The notes: generated by a model not told the origin, from the sequence alone. 64,000 nt of DNA from Pseudomonas fluorescens (GCF_001902145.1 NZ_MRST01000026.1:302342-366341), one strand, 5' to 3'. Positions 6,904 through 16,725 are shown, counted from the stretch's first letter. Program-made: numbers and translations.

Positions 6904-9258
6904 ATGAAGCGCGTCTTGCAGGTTTTTGCGGTGCTGATTGTGCTGGTCGCCCTGGGCGTCGGTTGGTACGTCTACAGCAAACAACCCACGCGCCAGGGCA
7001 CGGTGACGCTGGCGCACCTGCAAGGTTCGGTCACGGTGCGCTACGACGACCGTGGCGTACCGCATATCCGTGCCGAAAACGAAGCCGACCTGTACCGCGC
7101 CCTGGGCTATGTGCATGCCCAGGACCGCCTGTTCCAGATGGAGATCATGCGGCGCCTGGCCCGTGGCGAACTGGCCGAGGTACTCGGGCCCAAGCTGCTG
7201 GAGACCGACAAACTGTTTCGCAGCCTGCGCATTCGCGAGCGTGCCTTGAGCTATGTGGAGCACATGGACCCTGGCTCAGCCTCGTCCAAGGCCCTGCAAG
7301 CCTACCTGGACGGGATCAACCAGTATCAGGACAGCCACGCCAGCCCCATGGAATTCGATGTGCTGGGCATCGCCAAGCGCCCGTTTACCGCCGAAGACAG
7401 CATCAGCGTCGCCGGGTACATGGCCTACAGCTTCGCCGCAGCCTTTCGTACCGAGCCGGTACTGACCTATGTGCGTGACCGGCTGGGCAGCGACTACTTG
7501 AGCGTCTTCGACCTCGACTGGCGACCCAAGGGCGCCCTCAACCTGGCGGCCAGCGATTGGCAGACCCTTGGCGCCATCGCCGCCCTGAGCGAACAGGCCC
7601 TGGCCGACAACGGCCTGCCGCAGTTCGAAGGCAGCAATGCCTGGGCCGTCAGCGGCAGCCATACCCAAAGCGGCAAACCGTTGCTGGCGGGTGACCCTCA
7701 TATCCGTTTCTCGGTGCCTTCGGTCTGGTACGAGGCGCAGCTGTCGGCGCCAGGCTTCGAGTTGTACGGCTACCACAACGCGCTGGTACCGGTGGCGTTC
7801 CTGGGGCACAACCTGGACTTCGGCTGGAGCCTGACCATGTTCCAGAACGACGACCTCGACCTGGTCGCCGAAAAGGTCAACCCGGACAACCCCAACCAGG
7901 TCTGGTATCACGGCCAATGGGTGGACATGAGCAGCAGCGAGCAGCAGATCCAGGTCAAGGGCCAAGCGCCGGTAACCCTCACCCTGCGCCGTTCGCCCCA
8001 TGGCCCGATCATCAACGACGTGCTCGGTGAGAACGCCGGCAGCACGCCGATTGCCATGTGGTGGGCGTTCCTGGACAGTGAAAACCCGATCCTCGATGGT
8101 TTCTATCAGCTCAACCGTGCCGACACCCTGGCCAAGGCGCGTGCCGCGGCCGCCAAGGTCTCGGCGCCGGGCCTGAACATCGTGTGGGCCAATGCCAAGG
8201 GCGATATCGGCTGGTGGGCGGCAGCGCAGTTGCCGATCCGCCCGGCCGGCGTCAACCCTGCGTTCATCCTCGACGGCAGTACTACCCAGGCCGACAAGCT
8301 GGGTTTCTACCCCTTCAGTGCCAACCCCCAGGAAGAAAACCCGCCGCGCGGCTACGTGGTGTCCGCCAATGCCCAGCCGGCATCGCCCACCGGCATGCCG
8401 ATCCCCGGCTATTACAACCTGGCTGACCGTGGCCAGCAGTTGAACGCGCAGTTGAGCGACACAAGCGTGAAGTGGGATGTGACCAACAGCCAGGCCCTGC
8501 AACTGGGCACCACCACCGCCTATGGCCCGCGCCTGCTGGCGCCGCTGTTGCCGGTGCTGCGCGAGGTGGTCAAGGACCCGGCGCAACTCAAACTGGTGGA
8601 ACAGCTTGCCAACTGGAAGGGTGACTACCCGCTGGACTCCACCAATGCCACGCTGTTCAACCAGTTGCTGTTCAACCTCAGCGACGCAACCTTTCACCCA
8701 AAACTCGGCGATGCCTTGTTCAAGACCCTGCTCGGCACCCGCGTGATCGACGCCGCATTGCCCCGCCTGGCCGAATCGGCAGACTCACCCTGGTGGAACG
8801 GCAATCGGGCCGACACCGTCAAGCTCGCCTGGGACAATAGCCTGGCCCACCTCAAGGCTACGTTCGGCGATGACCCGGCACAATGGCAATGGGGCAAGGC
8901 GCACACCCTGACCCACGGCCACCCGCTGGGCCTGCAAAAACCGCTGGATAAGCTCTTCAACGTCGGCCCGTTCCCCGCACCCGGCAGCCACGAAGTGCCG
9001 AACAACCAGACCGCCGTGATCGGCCCGGCGCCTTGGCCGGTGACCTATGGGCCTTCGACACGGCGCCTGATCGACTTCGCCGACCCTGCCCACGCACTGA
9101 CCATCAACCCCGTGGGGCAAAGCGGCGTGCCGTTTGATACGCACTATGGCGATCAGGCGCAAAGCTATATCGAAGGTGGGTATGAGCAGGCGCACTTCAG
9201 TGATGAAGAGGTGACGGCCAATACCCGTGGCACCTTGAAACTGTTGCCTGCCAGATAG
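6904..9258 (+). CDS. hacB: Penicillin/AHL acylase (Ntn hydrolase)
   Basis: This 784-residue precursor belongs to the penicillin amidase (S45) Ntn-hydrolase family. It has an N-terminal membrane/signal segment, an alpha chain with RDDRGVPHI-like features and ALGYVHAQDRLFQME, and the autoprocessing nucleophile Ser244 at the start of SNAWAVSG, which begins the beta chain. Members of this size in pseudomonads degrade acyl-homoserine lactones. The position next to the spu locus matches that of P. aeruginosa HacB (PA0305), so I assign that name with moderate confidence. The substrate range cannot be read from sequence. ATG at 6904 follows AAGGA. Confidence 0.82.
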   Translation: MKRVLQVFAVLIVLVALGVGWYVYSKQPTRQGTVTLAHLQGSVTVRYDDRGVPHIRAENEADLYRALGYVHAQDRLFQMEIMRRLARGELAEVLGPKLLETDKLFRSLRIRERALSYVEHMDPGSASSKALQAYLDGINQYQDSHASPMEFDVLGIAKRPFTAEDSISVAGYMAYSFAAAFRTEPVLTYVRDRLGSDYLSVFDLDWRPKGALNLAASDWQTLGAIAALSEQALADNGLPQFEGSNAWAVSGSHTQSGKPLLAGDPHIRFSVPSVWYEAQLSAPGFELYGYHNALVPVAFLGHNLDFGWSLTMFQNDDLDLVAEKVNPDNPNQVWYHGQWVDMSSSEQQIQVKGQAPVTLTLRRSPHGPIINDVLGENAGSTPIAMWWAFLDSENPILDGFYQLNRADTLAKARAAAAKVSAPGLNIVWANAKGDIGWWAAAQLPIRPAGVNPAFILDGSTTQADKLGFYPFSANPQEENPPRGYVVSANAQPASPTGMPIPGYYNLADRGQQLNAQLSDTSVKWDVTNSQALQLGTTTAYGPRLLAPLLPVLREVVKDPAQLKLVEQLANWKGDYPLDSTNATLFNQLLFNLSDATFHPKLGDALFKTLLGTRVIDAALPRLAESADSPWWNGNRADTVKLAWDNSLAHLKATFGDDPAQWQWGKAHTLTHGHPLGLQKPLDKLFNVGPFPAPGSHEVPNNQTAVIGPAPWPVTYGPSTRRLIDFADPAHALTINPVGQSGVPFDTHYGDQAQSYIEGGYEQAHFSDEEVTANTRGTLKLLPAR

Positions 9259-9268
9259 CTGTTTATCG

Positions 9269-10234
9269 CTACACCGGCGCCGCAAAGTTAAGCCTGAACT
9301 GTTGCGGCGTGACGCCCAGCCGGCGGTTGAACACACTGCGCATGTGCTGGGCGTCGCGAAAGCCGCATTGATAGGCCACGGTTTTAAGCGGTGCATGGCT
9401 GCTTTCAAGCATCACCCGCGCCGCATCCACGCGCGCCCTCTCGACAAATTCCGCCGGCGTAATCCGCGCTTCACGGGCAAACACCCGGGAGAAATTGCGC
9501 GCACTCATATTGGCCGCCTTGGCCAGGTCGGCAATGGTCAAGTCTCCCGTCAGGTTGGCCAGCACGTACAGCTGCACCAGCGCCACCGCCGAGGTGGTTT
9601 CGGCGTGGGGCGTGAGGAACGGGCTGAACTGCGATTGCCCGCCCGAGCGTTGGGTGAACACCACCAGGCGCTTGGCCACGCTCAGGGCCACTTCCGGGCC
9701 GTGATCCTGGGCCAGCAAGTACAACGACAGGTCGATACCTGCCGTGACCCCGGCGGAGGTGTAGAGCTTGCCGTCCTGCACATAGAGACGGTCGGCTTCG
9801 ACCTGGGCCGAGGGGCACAGGCGCGCCAGGCTGGCGGCATCGTTCCAATGGGTAGTGACGGTCTTGCCGTCCAGCAGACCTGCACGGGCCAGCATGAAGG
9901 CGCCATTGCAGATCGAGCCAAAGCGCTGCGCCTTCGCGGCGGCCGCGCGCAGCCAGGCGTCAAACTCGGGGCCGAAATCTTCGAAGGGTAACTGCGGGCC
10001 ACCGGCGACCAGCAACAGGTCGTAGGGTTGCCGGGCTTCGCTGTAGTGCTTGTGGGCCTGCAATGACAAACCGTTGGAGGCCGCCATGGCGCCGTGGCCA
10101 AAGCCGAGTACTTCCAGCCGATAGTGATTCTCGGGCGCCAGGAAGCGGTTGGCCTCGCAGAACACATCCATCGGCCCGGTCACGTCTAGCGACTGGACAC
10201 CGGGGAAGATCAGGATGGCGACGGTTTTGCCCAT
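9269..10234 (-). CDS. GlxA-type AraC-family transcriptional regulator
   Basis: The protein has 321 residues. The N-terminal half is a DJ-1/PfpI-like domain (ILIFPGVQSLDVTGPMDVF, then LLVAGGP and ICNGAFMLARAGLLDGKTVTTHW). The C-terminal AraC helix-turn-helix pair starts near residue 225 (LTIADLAKAANMSARNFSRVF; CGFRDAQHMRSVF). Such regulators often control amine or amino-acid catabolism. The neighbours are the acylase (convergent) and the HD gene (divergent), but no target is evident. The start at 10234 follows AGAGG. Confidence 0.92.
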   Translation of the reverse strand: MGKTVAILIFPGVQSLDVTGPMDVFCEANRFLAPENHYRLEVLGFGHGAMAASNGLSLQAHKHYSEARQPYDLLLVAGGPQLPFEDFGPEFDAWLRAAAAKAQRFGSICNGAFMLARAGLLDGKTVTTHWNDAASLARLCPSAQVEADRLYVQDGKLYTSAGVTAGIDLSLYLLAQDHGPEVALSVAKRLVVFTQRSGGQSQFSPFLTPHAETTSAVALVQLYVLANLTGDLTIADLAKAANMSARNFSRVFAREARITPAEFVERARVDAARVMLESSHAPLKTVAYQCGFRDAQHMRSVFNRRLGVTPQQFRLNFAAPV

Positions 10235-10274
10235 GCTCACAAACACCTCTCTAACTGAATGAGCGCAAATCCCT

Positions 10275-10363
10275 TGTGGGAGCGGGCTTGCTCGCGAACG
10301 CGGTGGCCCAGCCGACACATGCATCAACTGACAGGCCGCTTTCGCGAGCAAGCCCGCTCCCAC
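10275..10363. repeat. REP pair (gcgggcttgctcgcga type)
   Basis: Inverted arms tgtgggagcgggcttgctcg and its complement enclose a 40-nt spacer, within the 266-bp divergent region between the GlxA regulator and the HD gene. Confidence 0.9.
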
Positions 10364-10500
10364 ATTTGATCTCCTTAAGCCTTAAAGGGCTACTCCACTT
10401 GGCGCGATGTGGCGGCACATTGGCTGGGATCGCCTCCCTGTGGCGATAGCCGCTTCAGGGTCAGGGGACCAGACTGGAATCTTTCCAGAGGAGATCCACC

Positions 10501-11142
10501 ATGAGCATCACCATAGCCGGTATCCAGATCCCTGACAGCGCCTTGGCCAGGGCCACCACCGAATACATCCGCGACGTCGAATCGGACCTGCTCTACCACC
10601 ATTCGCGCCGCGTCTTCCTGTTCGGCGCCTTGAGCGGTGAGCGCAAACAATTGGCCTACAACCCGGAGTTGCTCTACGTCGGCGCGATGTTCCATGACCT
10701 GGGCCTGGTGGAAGGCCACCGCAGTGACGACGAGCGTTTCGAAGTAGACGGCGCCAACGCCGCCGCCGCATTTCTCAAGCCCTATGGGTTGAGCGATGAC
10801 GATATCGAACAAGTGTGGTTGTCCATCGCCCTGCACACCACGCCGGGCGTGCCGAAACACCTGCGCCCCACCGTAGCGCTGGTGACCGCCGGTGTGGAGA
10901 TGGACGTGCTGGGCATGGACTACGCCGCGTTCAGCAGCGTGCAGCGCGAAGCGGTGGTGCATGCGCATCCACGCGGTGAAGCGTTCAAGGAGTGCATCAT
11001 CTGCGCGTTCGCCGACGGCTTGCGCCATCGCCCGCAGACTACGTTTGGCAACGTGAAGACCGATGTGCTGGTGGACCAGGAGCCTGGGTTCAAGCCGAGG
11101 AATTTTGTCGAGGTGATTCGCACGTCGCCGTGGGCTGCATAG
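10501..11142 (+). CDS. HD-domain phosphohydrolase-like protein
   Basis: The 213-residue protein has an HD metal-binding domain: H in YHHSRRV, the HD pair in MFHDLGLVEG near residue 64, and a later D. The pattern resembles the cyanamide hydratase-like HD family, but members also include nucleotide or small-molecule hydrolases, so the reaction is open. An AGGAG site lies 8 nt before the start. It stands alone between two REP pairs. Confidence 0.85.
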   Translation: MSITIAGIQIPDSALARATTEYIRDVESDLLYHHSRRVFLFGALSGERKQLAYNPELLYVGAMFHDLGLVEGHRSDDERFEVDGANAAAAFLKPYGLSDDDIEQVWLSIALHTTPGVPKHLRPTVALVTAGVEMDVLGMDYAAFSSVQREAVVHAHPRGEAFKECIICAFADGLRHRPQTTFGNVKTDVLVDQEPGFKPRNFVEVIRTSPWAA

Positions 11143-11151
11143 CTAAGCCCC

Positions 11152-11255
11152 ACTGTAGGAGCGAGCTTGCTCGCGAAGAACCTGAGAGCGCCGCTGGGTG
11201 TCAGGTACCCAGCGTCATCGTTAACGTTCTTCGCGAGCAAGCTCGCTCCTACAGT
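11152..11255. repeat. REP pair (gcgagcttgctcgcga type)
   Basis: Inverted arms actgtaggagcgagcttgct and its complement lie between the convergent HD gene and the last spu gene. Confidence 0.9.
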
Positions 11256-11270
11256 GGATCGCGTCGGCAG

Positions 11271-12155
11271 TTAGACCGGCGCTGGAGCGCGACGCTTGTC
11301 CGGCTGTTGCCAGCCATCCGCCGCGGCTTCTTCGATGGCTTGCTGGATGGCCTTCTTGCGATGCTCTTCGGCCCGGCGACTGAAGAACCACACCAGGAAC
11401 GTCACCAGCGACACCGCCAACAGAATCAGGCTCGCCACGGCGTTGATCTCGGGTTTAACCCCCAGACGCACCGCTGAGAACACTTCCATCGGCAAGGTGG
11501 TGGAACCGGGGCCCGACACGAAGCTGGCCAGTACCAGGTCGTCCAGCGATAGCGCGAACGACATCATGCCGCCCGCCGCCAGCGACGGCGCGATCATTGG
11601 GATGGTGATCAGGAAGAACACCTTCCACGGCCGTGCGCCCAAGTCCATCGCCGCTTCTTCGATCGACAGGTCCAGCTCACGCAAGCGCGCCGACACCACC
11701 ACCGCCACATACGCCGCACAGAAGGTGGTGTGGGCGATCCAGATGGTGACGATGCCACGCTCCTGGGGCCAGCCGATCATCTGCGCCATGGCCACGAACA
11801 GCAGCAACAGCGACAGGCCGGTGATCACTTCGGGCATCACCAACGGTGCCGTCACCAGGCCACCGAACAGCGTGCGGCCCTTGAACTGGCTGATGCGCGT
11901 CAGCACGAACGCCGCCAGGGTACCCAACGCTACCGCCGCCACCGCCGTGTAGCAGGCGATTTCCAGGGAGCGGGCCACCGAGCCCATCAACTGGGTGTTG
12001 TCCAACAGGCCCACGTACCACTTGATCGACCAACCGCCCCACACTGTCACCAGCTTGGATTCGTTGAACGAGTAGATCACCAGGATCAACATCGGCAGGT
12101 AGATGAACAACAAGCCTGCGACCAGCATGAAGCTGGAGAAACGAAAGCGCTTCAT
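11271..12155 (-). CDS. spuH: Polyamine ABC transporter permease (PotI type)
   Basis: The 294-residue inner-membrane permease has about six hydrophobic helices and the BPD_transp_1 EAA-type loop (EEAAMDLGARPWKVFFLITIP). It is the second permease of the spu spermidine/putrescine importer. Its start overlaps the stop of the PotH-type gene by 4 nt (ATGA), so the two are translationally coupled. It is the last gene of the minus-strand spu locus; the REP pair after it may act as the transcript end. Confidence 0.93.
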   Translation of the reverse strand: MKRFRFSSFMLVAGLLFIYLPMLILVIYSFNESKLVTVWGGWSIKWYVGLLDNTQLMGSVARSLEIACYTAVAAVALGTLAAFVLTRISQFKGRTLFGGLVTAPLVMPEVITGLSLLLLFVAMAQMIGWPQERGIVTIWIAHTTFCAAYVAVVVSARLRELDLSIEEAAMDLGARPWKVFFLITIPMIAPSLAAGGMMSFALSLDDLVLASFVSGPGSTTLPMEVFSAVRLGVKPEINAVASLILLAVSLVTFLVWFFSRRAEEHRKKAIQQAIEEAAADGWQQPDKRRAPAPV

Positions 12156-13072
12156 ATCTTGCCCTCCAGCTCTTTGGCTTGGCTGCGGTTGAACAGGATG
12201 ATCGGCACGATCAGGATCGCCAGCATCACCACCGCCAGGGCAGACGCCACCGGCCAGTCACGGTTGTTGAAGAACTCTTGCCACAACACCTTACCGATCA
12301 TCAGGGTTTCCGGGCCGCCGAGCAGTTCAGGAATCACGAACTCGCCCACCACCGGGATGAAGACCAGCATGCAACCGGCGATGATGCCGTTCTTGGACAG
12401 CGGCACGGTGATTTTCCAGAAGCTGTTGAAGGTGCTCGACCCCAGGTCGGAGGCGGCTTCCAGCAGGCTCTGGTCGTGCTTCACCAGGTTGGCGTACAGC
12501 GGCAGGATCATGAACGGCAGGTACGAATAGACCACACCGATGTACACCGCGATGTTGGTGTTGAGGATCTGCAGCGGCTCGTTGATCAAGCCCATGGACA
12601 TCAGGAAGCCGTTGAGCAGGCCGTTGTTGCTGAGGATGCCCATCCACGCATACACCCGGATCAGGATCGCGGTCCAGGTGGGCATCATGATCAGCAGCAC
12701 CAGCACGGTCTGCATCTCTTTGCGCGCGGTGGCGATGGCGTAGGCCATCGGGTAGCCAATCAGCAGGCACAGCAGCGTGCTGAAAAACGCCATCTTCAGC
12801 GAGCCCAGGTAGGCGGCGATGTACAACTCGTCGCCCGCCAGCAAGCTGTAGTTGGCCAGGTTCAGCACCACCTCCAGCTTTTGCTCGACGTAGGTATAGA
12901 TCTCGGTATAGGGCGGGATCGCCACATCGGCTTCGGCAAAGCTGATTTTCAGCACGATGAAAAACGGCAGTGCGAAAAACATGAACAGCCAGAGGAAGGG
13001 AATCCCGATGACCACCTGCTTGCCATTGGGCACGATGCGATCCAAGCGCCGCTTGAATTTCTTCATGTTCAT
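12152..13072 (-). CDS. spuG: Polyamine ABC transporter permease (PotH type)
   Basis: The product has 306 residues with six membrane helices and the coupling loop EAASDLGSSTFNSFWKITVP. It pairs with SpuH to form the membrane channel for polyamine import. The ATG at 13072 overlaps the stop of the ATPase gene by 4 nt, which decides the start; MNMKKFKRR is the resulting N-terminus. Confidence 0.93.
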   Translation of the reverse strand: MNMKKFKRRLDRIVPNGKQVVIGIPFLWLFMFFALPFFIVLKISFAEADVAIPPYTEIYTYVEQKLEVVLNLANYSLLAGDELYIAAYLGSLKMAFFSTLLCLLIGYPMAYAIATARKEMQTVLVLLIMMPTWTAILIRVYAWMGILSNNGLLNGFLMSMGLINEPLQILNTNIAVYIGVVYSYLPFMILPLYANLVKHDQSLLEAASDLGSSTFNSFWKITVPLSKNGIIAGCMLVFIPVVGEFVIPELLGGPETLMIGKVLWQEFFNNRDWPVASALAVVMLAILIVPIILFNRSQAKELEGKI

Positions 13073-14211
13073 GAGCGAAGTACCACGCCGCTGTCGTCTT
13101 CCCACCACACGTACACCTGGTCACCCCAGGTTGGGCGCTGGCCACGGCGTTCGGCGTTGGCGACGAAGGACTGCACCAGCTTGCCGCTCGGCAGCTCCAC
13201 GTAGAACACCGAGTGGCCGCCCAGGTAGGCGATGTCGTGCACCTTGCCGCTGGACCAGTTGTGCTCGCAGGTCGGCATTTCGGTGGTCACCAGCAGCTTT
13301 TCCGGGCGAATGGCGTAGGTCACCGACTTGTCTTCCACCGAGGTGGCGATGCCGTAGCCCACGTAGATGTCGTGGTCCAGGTCCGGGCACTTGAGCACCG
13401 CGTGGCCTTCGGCGTCGTCCACCACTTGGGTGTCGAAGATGTTGACGTTGCCAATGAACTCGCACACAAGGCGGCTGGTGGGGGTTTCGTAGATATCGAT
13501 GGGGCTGCCGATCTGGGCGATCCAGCCCAGGTGCATGATCGCGATGCGTTCGGCCATGGTCATGGCTTCTTCCTGGTCGTGGGTCACCATCACGCAGGTC
13601 ACCCCAACGCGCTCGATGATCTCCACCAACTCAAGTTGCATCTGCGAGCGCAGCTTCTTGTCCAGTGCGCCCATTGGCTCATCGAGCAGCAGCAGTTTCG
13701 GGCGCTTGGCCAAGGAGCGGGCCAAGGCCACACGCTGGCGCTGGCCGCCGGACAATTGGTGCGGCTTGCGCTTGGCGTACTGGCTCATCTGCACCAGCTT
13801 GAGCATCTCGGCCACGCGTGCGTCGACTTCAGCCTTGGGGATCTTGTCCTGTTGCAGGCCGAAGGCGATGTTCTGCGCCACGGTCATGTGCGGGAACAAG
13901 GCGTAGGACTGGAACATCATGTTGATTGGCCGCTCGTAGGGCGGCATGTCGGTGATGTCCACACCGTCGAGGTAGATGCGACCTTCGGTTGGGCGCTCGA
14001 AACCTGCAAGCATGCGCAGCAAGGTGGATTTGCCCGAACCCGAACCGCCGAGCAAGGCGAAGATCTCGCCTTTCTTGATTTCCAGGGACACATCGTCCAC
14101 GGCAATCGTCTCGTCGAACTTCTTCGTGACCCGGTCGATTTTGACCAGCACCTTTTTCGGTGTCTGGTCGCCCTCGAGGGCTTTCTTATAGGCGCCGGAG
14201 GCAACTGCCAT
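13069..14211 (-). CDS. spuF: Polyamine ABC transporter ATP-binding protein (PotG type)
   Basis: The 380-residue ATPase has Walker A GGSGSGKST (about residues 55-63), the signature LSGGQRQRVALAR, Walker B LLLLDEPMGALD and a C-terminal TOBE-type domain. It energises spermidine/putrescine import by SpuD/SpuE and SpuGH. It is coupled to spuG by a 4-nt overlap, and 66 nt separate it from the binding-protein gene upstream. Confidence 0.95.
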   Translation of the reverse strand: MAVASGAYKKALEGDQTPKKVLVKIDRVTKKFDETIAVDDVSLEIKKGEIFALLGGSGSGKSTLLRMLAGFERPTEGRIYLDGVDITDMPPYERPINMMFQSYALFPHMTVAQNIAFGLQQDKIPKAEVDARVAEMLKLVQMSQYAKRKPHQLSGGQRQRVALARSLAKRPKLLLLDEPMGALDKKLRSQMQLELVEIIERVGVTCVMVTHDQEEAMTMAERIAIMHLGWIAQIGSPIDIYETPTSRLVCEFIGNVNIFDTQVVDDAEGHAVLKCPDLDHDIYVGYGIATSVEDKSVTYAIRPEKLLVTTEMPTCEHNWSSGKVHDIAYLGGHSVFYVELPSGKLVQSFVANAERRGQRPTWGDQVYVWWEDDSGVVLRS

Positions 14212-14277
14212 TTACGAAACTCCCAAAAAAAACTGTGCAGCCGGCCCAATGCAGGCCAGCCTTGGATAGTTTTAGCC

Positions 14278-15372
14278 TTACTTGCCCGTCTTGACCTTGG
14301 TCCAGCTACGGGTCATTAAACGCTGCACTTTCGGGGGTAGCTCAAAGTTGACGAATGTCCGCTCGAGAACCGCCTGCGGTGGGTAAACCGCTGCGTCGGT
14401 GCGTATCGATTGCTCCATCAGTTTGTCCGCCCCTGGGTTAGGGTTGGCGTAACCGACTTGATCGCTGACCTGAGCGATCACCTCAGGCTGCAGCAAATAG
14501 TTGATGAAGGCGTGGGCTTCCTTGACGTTGCTGGCATCCTTGGGAATCGCCAGAACGTCGAACCACAGGTTGCCGCCTTCTTTGGGTATCGCGTAGGCGA
14601 TGTTCACGCCTTTGCCCGCCTCCGCCGCACGGGCCTTGGCCTGGAACACATCGCCTGAGAAACCGGCCGCCACGCAGATGTTGCCGTTGGACAGGTCCGA
14701 GATGTATTTGGAGGAATGGAAGTAGGTCACGTAGGGCCGCACTTTCAGCAGTTTTTCCTCGGCCTTCTTGTAGTCGGCCGGGTTGGTGCTGTTGGGGTCC
14801 AGGCCCATGTAGTTGAGTACCGCCGGCAGCATTTCATCGGCCGAGTCCATGAACGACACGCCGCAAGTGGCCAACTTCTTCATGTTTTCCGGTTCGAACA
14901 ACACGGCCCAGGAGTCGATCTTGTCGACACCCAGCACTTGCTTCACTTTGTCGACGTTGTAGCCAATGCCGTTGGTGCCCCACAGGTACGGCACCGCGTA
15001 CTGGTTGCCCGGGTCGTTCTTTTCCAGGCGCTTGAGCAGTACCGGGTCGAGGTTGGCGTAGTGAGTCAGCAGCGACTTGTCGAGCTTCTGGAATGCGCCA
15101 GCCTTGATCTGCTTGCCCAGGAAATGGTTGGACGGTACCACGACGTCGTAGCCGGTACGCCCGGCGAGCAACTTGCCTTCCAGGGTTTCGTTGGAGTCAA
15201 ACACGTCATACACGGGCTTGATACCGCTGGCCTTTTCGAAGTTGGCCAGGGTGTCGGGGCCGATGTAGTCCGACCAGTTATAAATATGCACCGTCGGTGC
15301 GGCCTGTACGCTGGCAGCCAGCGTGATACCTGCACCCACCAGCATGGCTTTGCGAAATAAAGAAATTGGCAA
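14278..15372 (-). CDS. spuE: Polyamine-binding periplasmic protein (PotF family)
   Basis: The 364-residue binding protein has a signal peptide ending near SVQA-AP and the PotF-family landmarks VHIYNWSDYI, VYDVFDSNETLEGKLLAG, DVVVPSNHFLGKQI and YFHSSKYISDLSNGNICVAAGFSGD. It is one of two binding proteins in the locus and corresponds by order to SpuE, the spermidine-preferring one in P. aeruginosa. Specificity here is inferred from position only. The best start is a TTG at 15372 with GAGGA 7 nt upstream; an ATG further in at about 15345 would cut the signal peptide. Confidence 0.9.
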   Translation of the reverse strand: MPISLFRKAMLVGAGITLAASVQAAPTVHIYNWSDYIGPDTLANFEKASGIKPVYDVFDSNETLEGKLLAGRTGYDVVVPSNHFLGKQIKAGAFQKLDKSLLTHYANLDPVLLKRLEKNDPGNQYAVPYLWGTNGIGYNVDKVKQVLGVDKIDSWAVLFEPENMKKLATCGVSFMDSADEMLPAVLNYMGLDPNSTNPADYKKAEEKLLKVRPYVTYFHSSKYISDLSNGNICVAAGFSGDVFQAKARAAEAGKGVNIAYAIPKEGGNLWFDVLAIPKDASNVKEAHAFINYLLQPEVIAQVSDQVGYANPNPGADKLMEQSIRTDAAVYPPQAVLERTFVNFELPPKVQRLMTRSWTKVKTGK

Positions 15373-15498
15373 GTGGAGGTCCTCTTGAATAGTTGGGGCC
15401 TTGAAGTTGTTGCCCGGCAACAAAACCGGCGCGCAACTTACCTTCGATAAACCGATCCGGCAAAACTTTCTGTCATTTAATTTGTGAGAGCTGTTTTG

Positions 15499-15605
15499 TG
15501 TGGGAGCGGGCTTGCTCGCGAAAGTGGCGTATCAGTTGATACATATGCTGGCTGACACTCCGCATTCGCGAGCAAGCCCGCTCCCACACAAGCTCGCTCC
15601 TACAG
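15499..15605. repeat. REP pair plus a half REP inside the spu operon
   Basis: A complete pair of the gcgggcttgctcgcga type (15499-15588) is followed at once by a single inverted arm of another type (aagctcgctcctacag, 15590-15605). It lies between spuD and spuE, within the transcription unit. Confidence 0.9.
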
Positions 15606-15615
15606 GTTTCTGGCG

Positions 15616-16725
15616 TTATTTACCGGACTTGATCTTGGTCCAGCTACGGGTCATTTCACGCTGAGTTGCCGCCGGCATGTCGGCGATGGCGTAGAGCTTG
15701 GATTGCACTTCGGCCGACGGATAAATACCCGGGTCGCTGGTGATGTCTTTATCGACCAGGGCGGTGGCTTTCTCGTTACCGTTCGGGAAACGCACACTGT
15801 TGGTGATCGCGGCCATGACGTCTGGCTTGAGCAGGTAGTTCATGAATGCGTAGGCAGCGTCGACGTTTTCGGCATCCTTGGGAATGGCGACCATGTCGAA
15901 GAAGCTGCCAGCACCTTCCTTGGGAATGTCATAGGCGATCTTGACCTTGCCACCGGCTTCAGCCGCGCGGGTTTTGGCCTGTTCGATGTCACCCGAGTAG
16001 CCCACAGCCACGCAGATGTTGCCGTTGGCCAGGTCGGAGATGTACTTGGACGAGTGGAAGTAGCCGATCGAAGGACGGATTTTCATGAACAGGTCTTCGG
16101 CCTGTTTCAGATCAGCCTTCTTCGTAGTGTCGGTCGGCAGGCCCAGGTAATGCAGCGCTACCGGCAGCATTTCGGTTGGCGAATCGAGGAAGCTCACGCC
16201 GCAGCTTTTCAGCTTGGCGATGTTTTCCGGCTTCATCAGTACGTCCCAGGAGTCGATCTTGTCCACGCCCAGTGCGGCCTTGACCTTCTCCGGGTTGTAG
16301 CCGATGCCCATCGAGCCCCACATGTACGGGAAGGCGTGCTTGTTGTCCGGGTCGCTGACCGATACGGCCTTGAGCAGGGATTTGTTCAGGTTGTCATAGT
16401 TGGACAGCTTGGACTTGTCCAGCTCCTGGTAGACACCGGCCTTGATCTGCTTGGCGAGGAAGCTGTTCGACGGCACGACGATGTCGTAGCCGGACTTGCC
16501 TGCCAGCAACTTGGCTTCCAGGGTTTCGTTGCTGTCAAACACGTCGTACACCACTTTGATGCCCGACTCTTTTTCAAAGTTGGCGATGGTGTCCGGTGCA
16601 ATGTAGTCGGACCAGTTGTAGACGTGCAGCACTTTATTGTCTGCCTGGGCCGCGCCCGCCATTGCGCCCATCAGGGACAAGGCGAGCAGGGTCTTGCCAG
16701 CGTTCTTCAAACCTAATGCCTTCAT
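15616..16725 (-). CDS. spuD: Polyamine-binding periplasmic protein (PotF family)
   Basis: The 369-residue protein has a signal peptide (MKALGLKNAGKTLLALSLMG, cleaved near AQA-DN) followed by HVYNWSDYIAPDTI and the same family motifs as its neighbour SpuE. By order it corresponds to SpuD, the putrescine-preferring binding protein of P. aeruginosa. The two are clearly paralogous. ATG at 16725 follows TTGGAG. The A-rich stretch before that site contains AAGAAAAA, a possible Crc/Hfq CA motif. Confidence 0.93.
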   Translation of the reverse strand: MKALGLKNAGKTLLALSLMGAMAGAAQADNKVLHVYNWSDYIAPDTIANFEKESGIKVVYDVFDSNETLEAKLLAGKSGYDIVVPSNSFLAKQIKAGVYQELDKSKLSNYDNLNKSLLKAVSVSDPDNKHAFPYMWGSMGIGYNPEKVKAALGVDKIDSWDVLMKPENIAKLKSCGVSFLDSPTEMLPVALHYLGLPTDTTKKADLKQAEDLFMKIRPSIGYFHSSKYISDLANGNICVAVGYSGDIEQAKTRAAEAGGKVKIAYDIPKEGAGSFFDMVAIPKDAENVDAAYAFMNYLLKPDVMAAITNSVRFPNGNEKATALVDKDITSDPGIYPSAEVQSKLYAIADMPAATQREMTRSWTKIKSGK

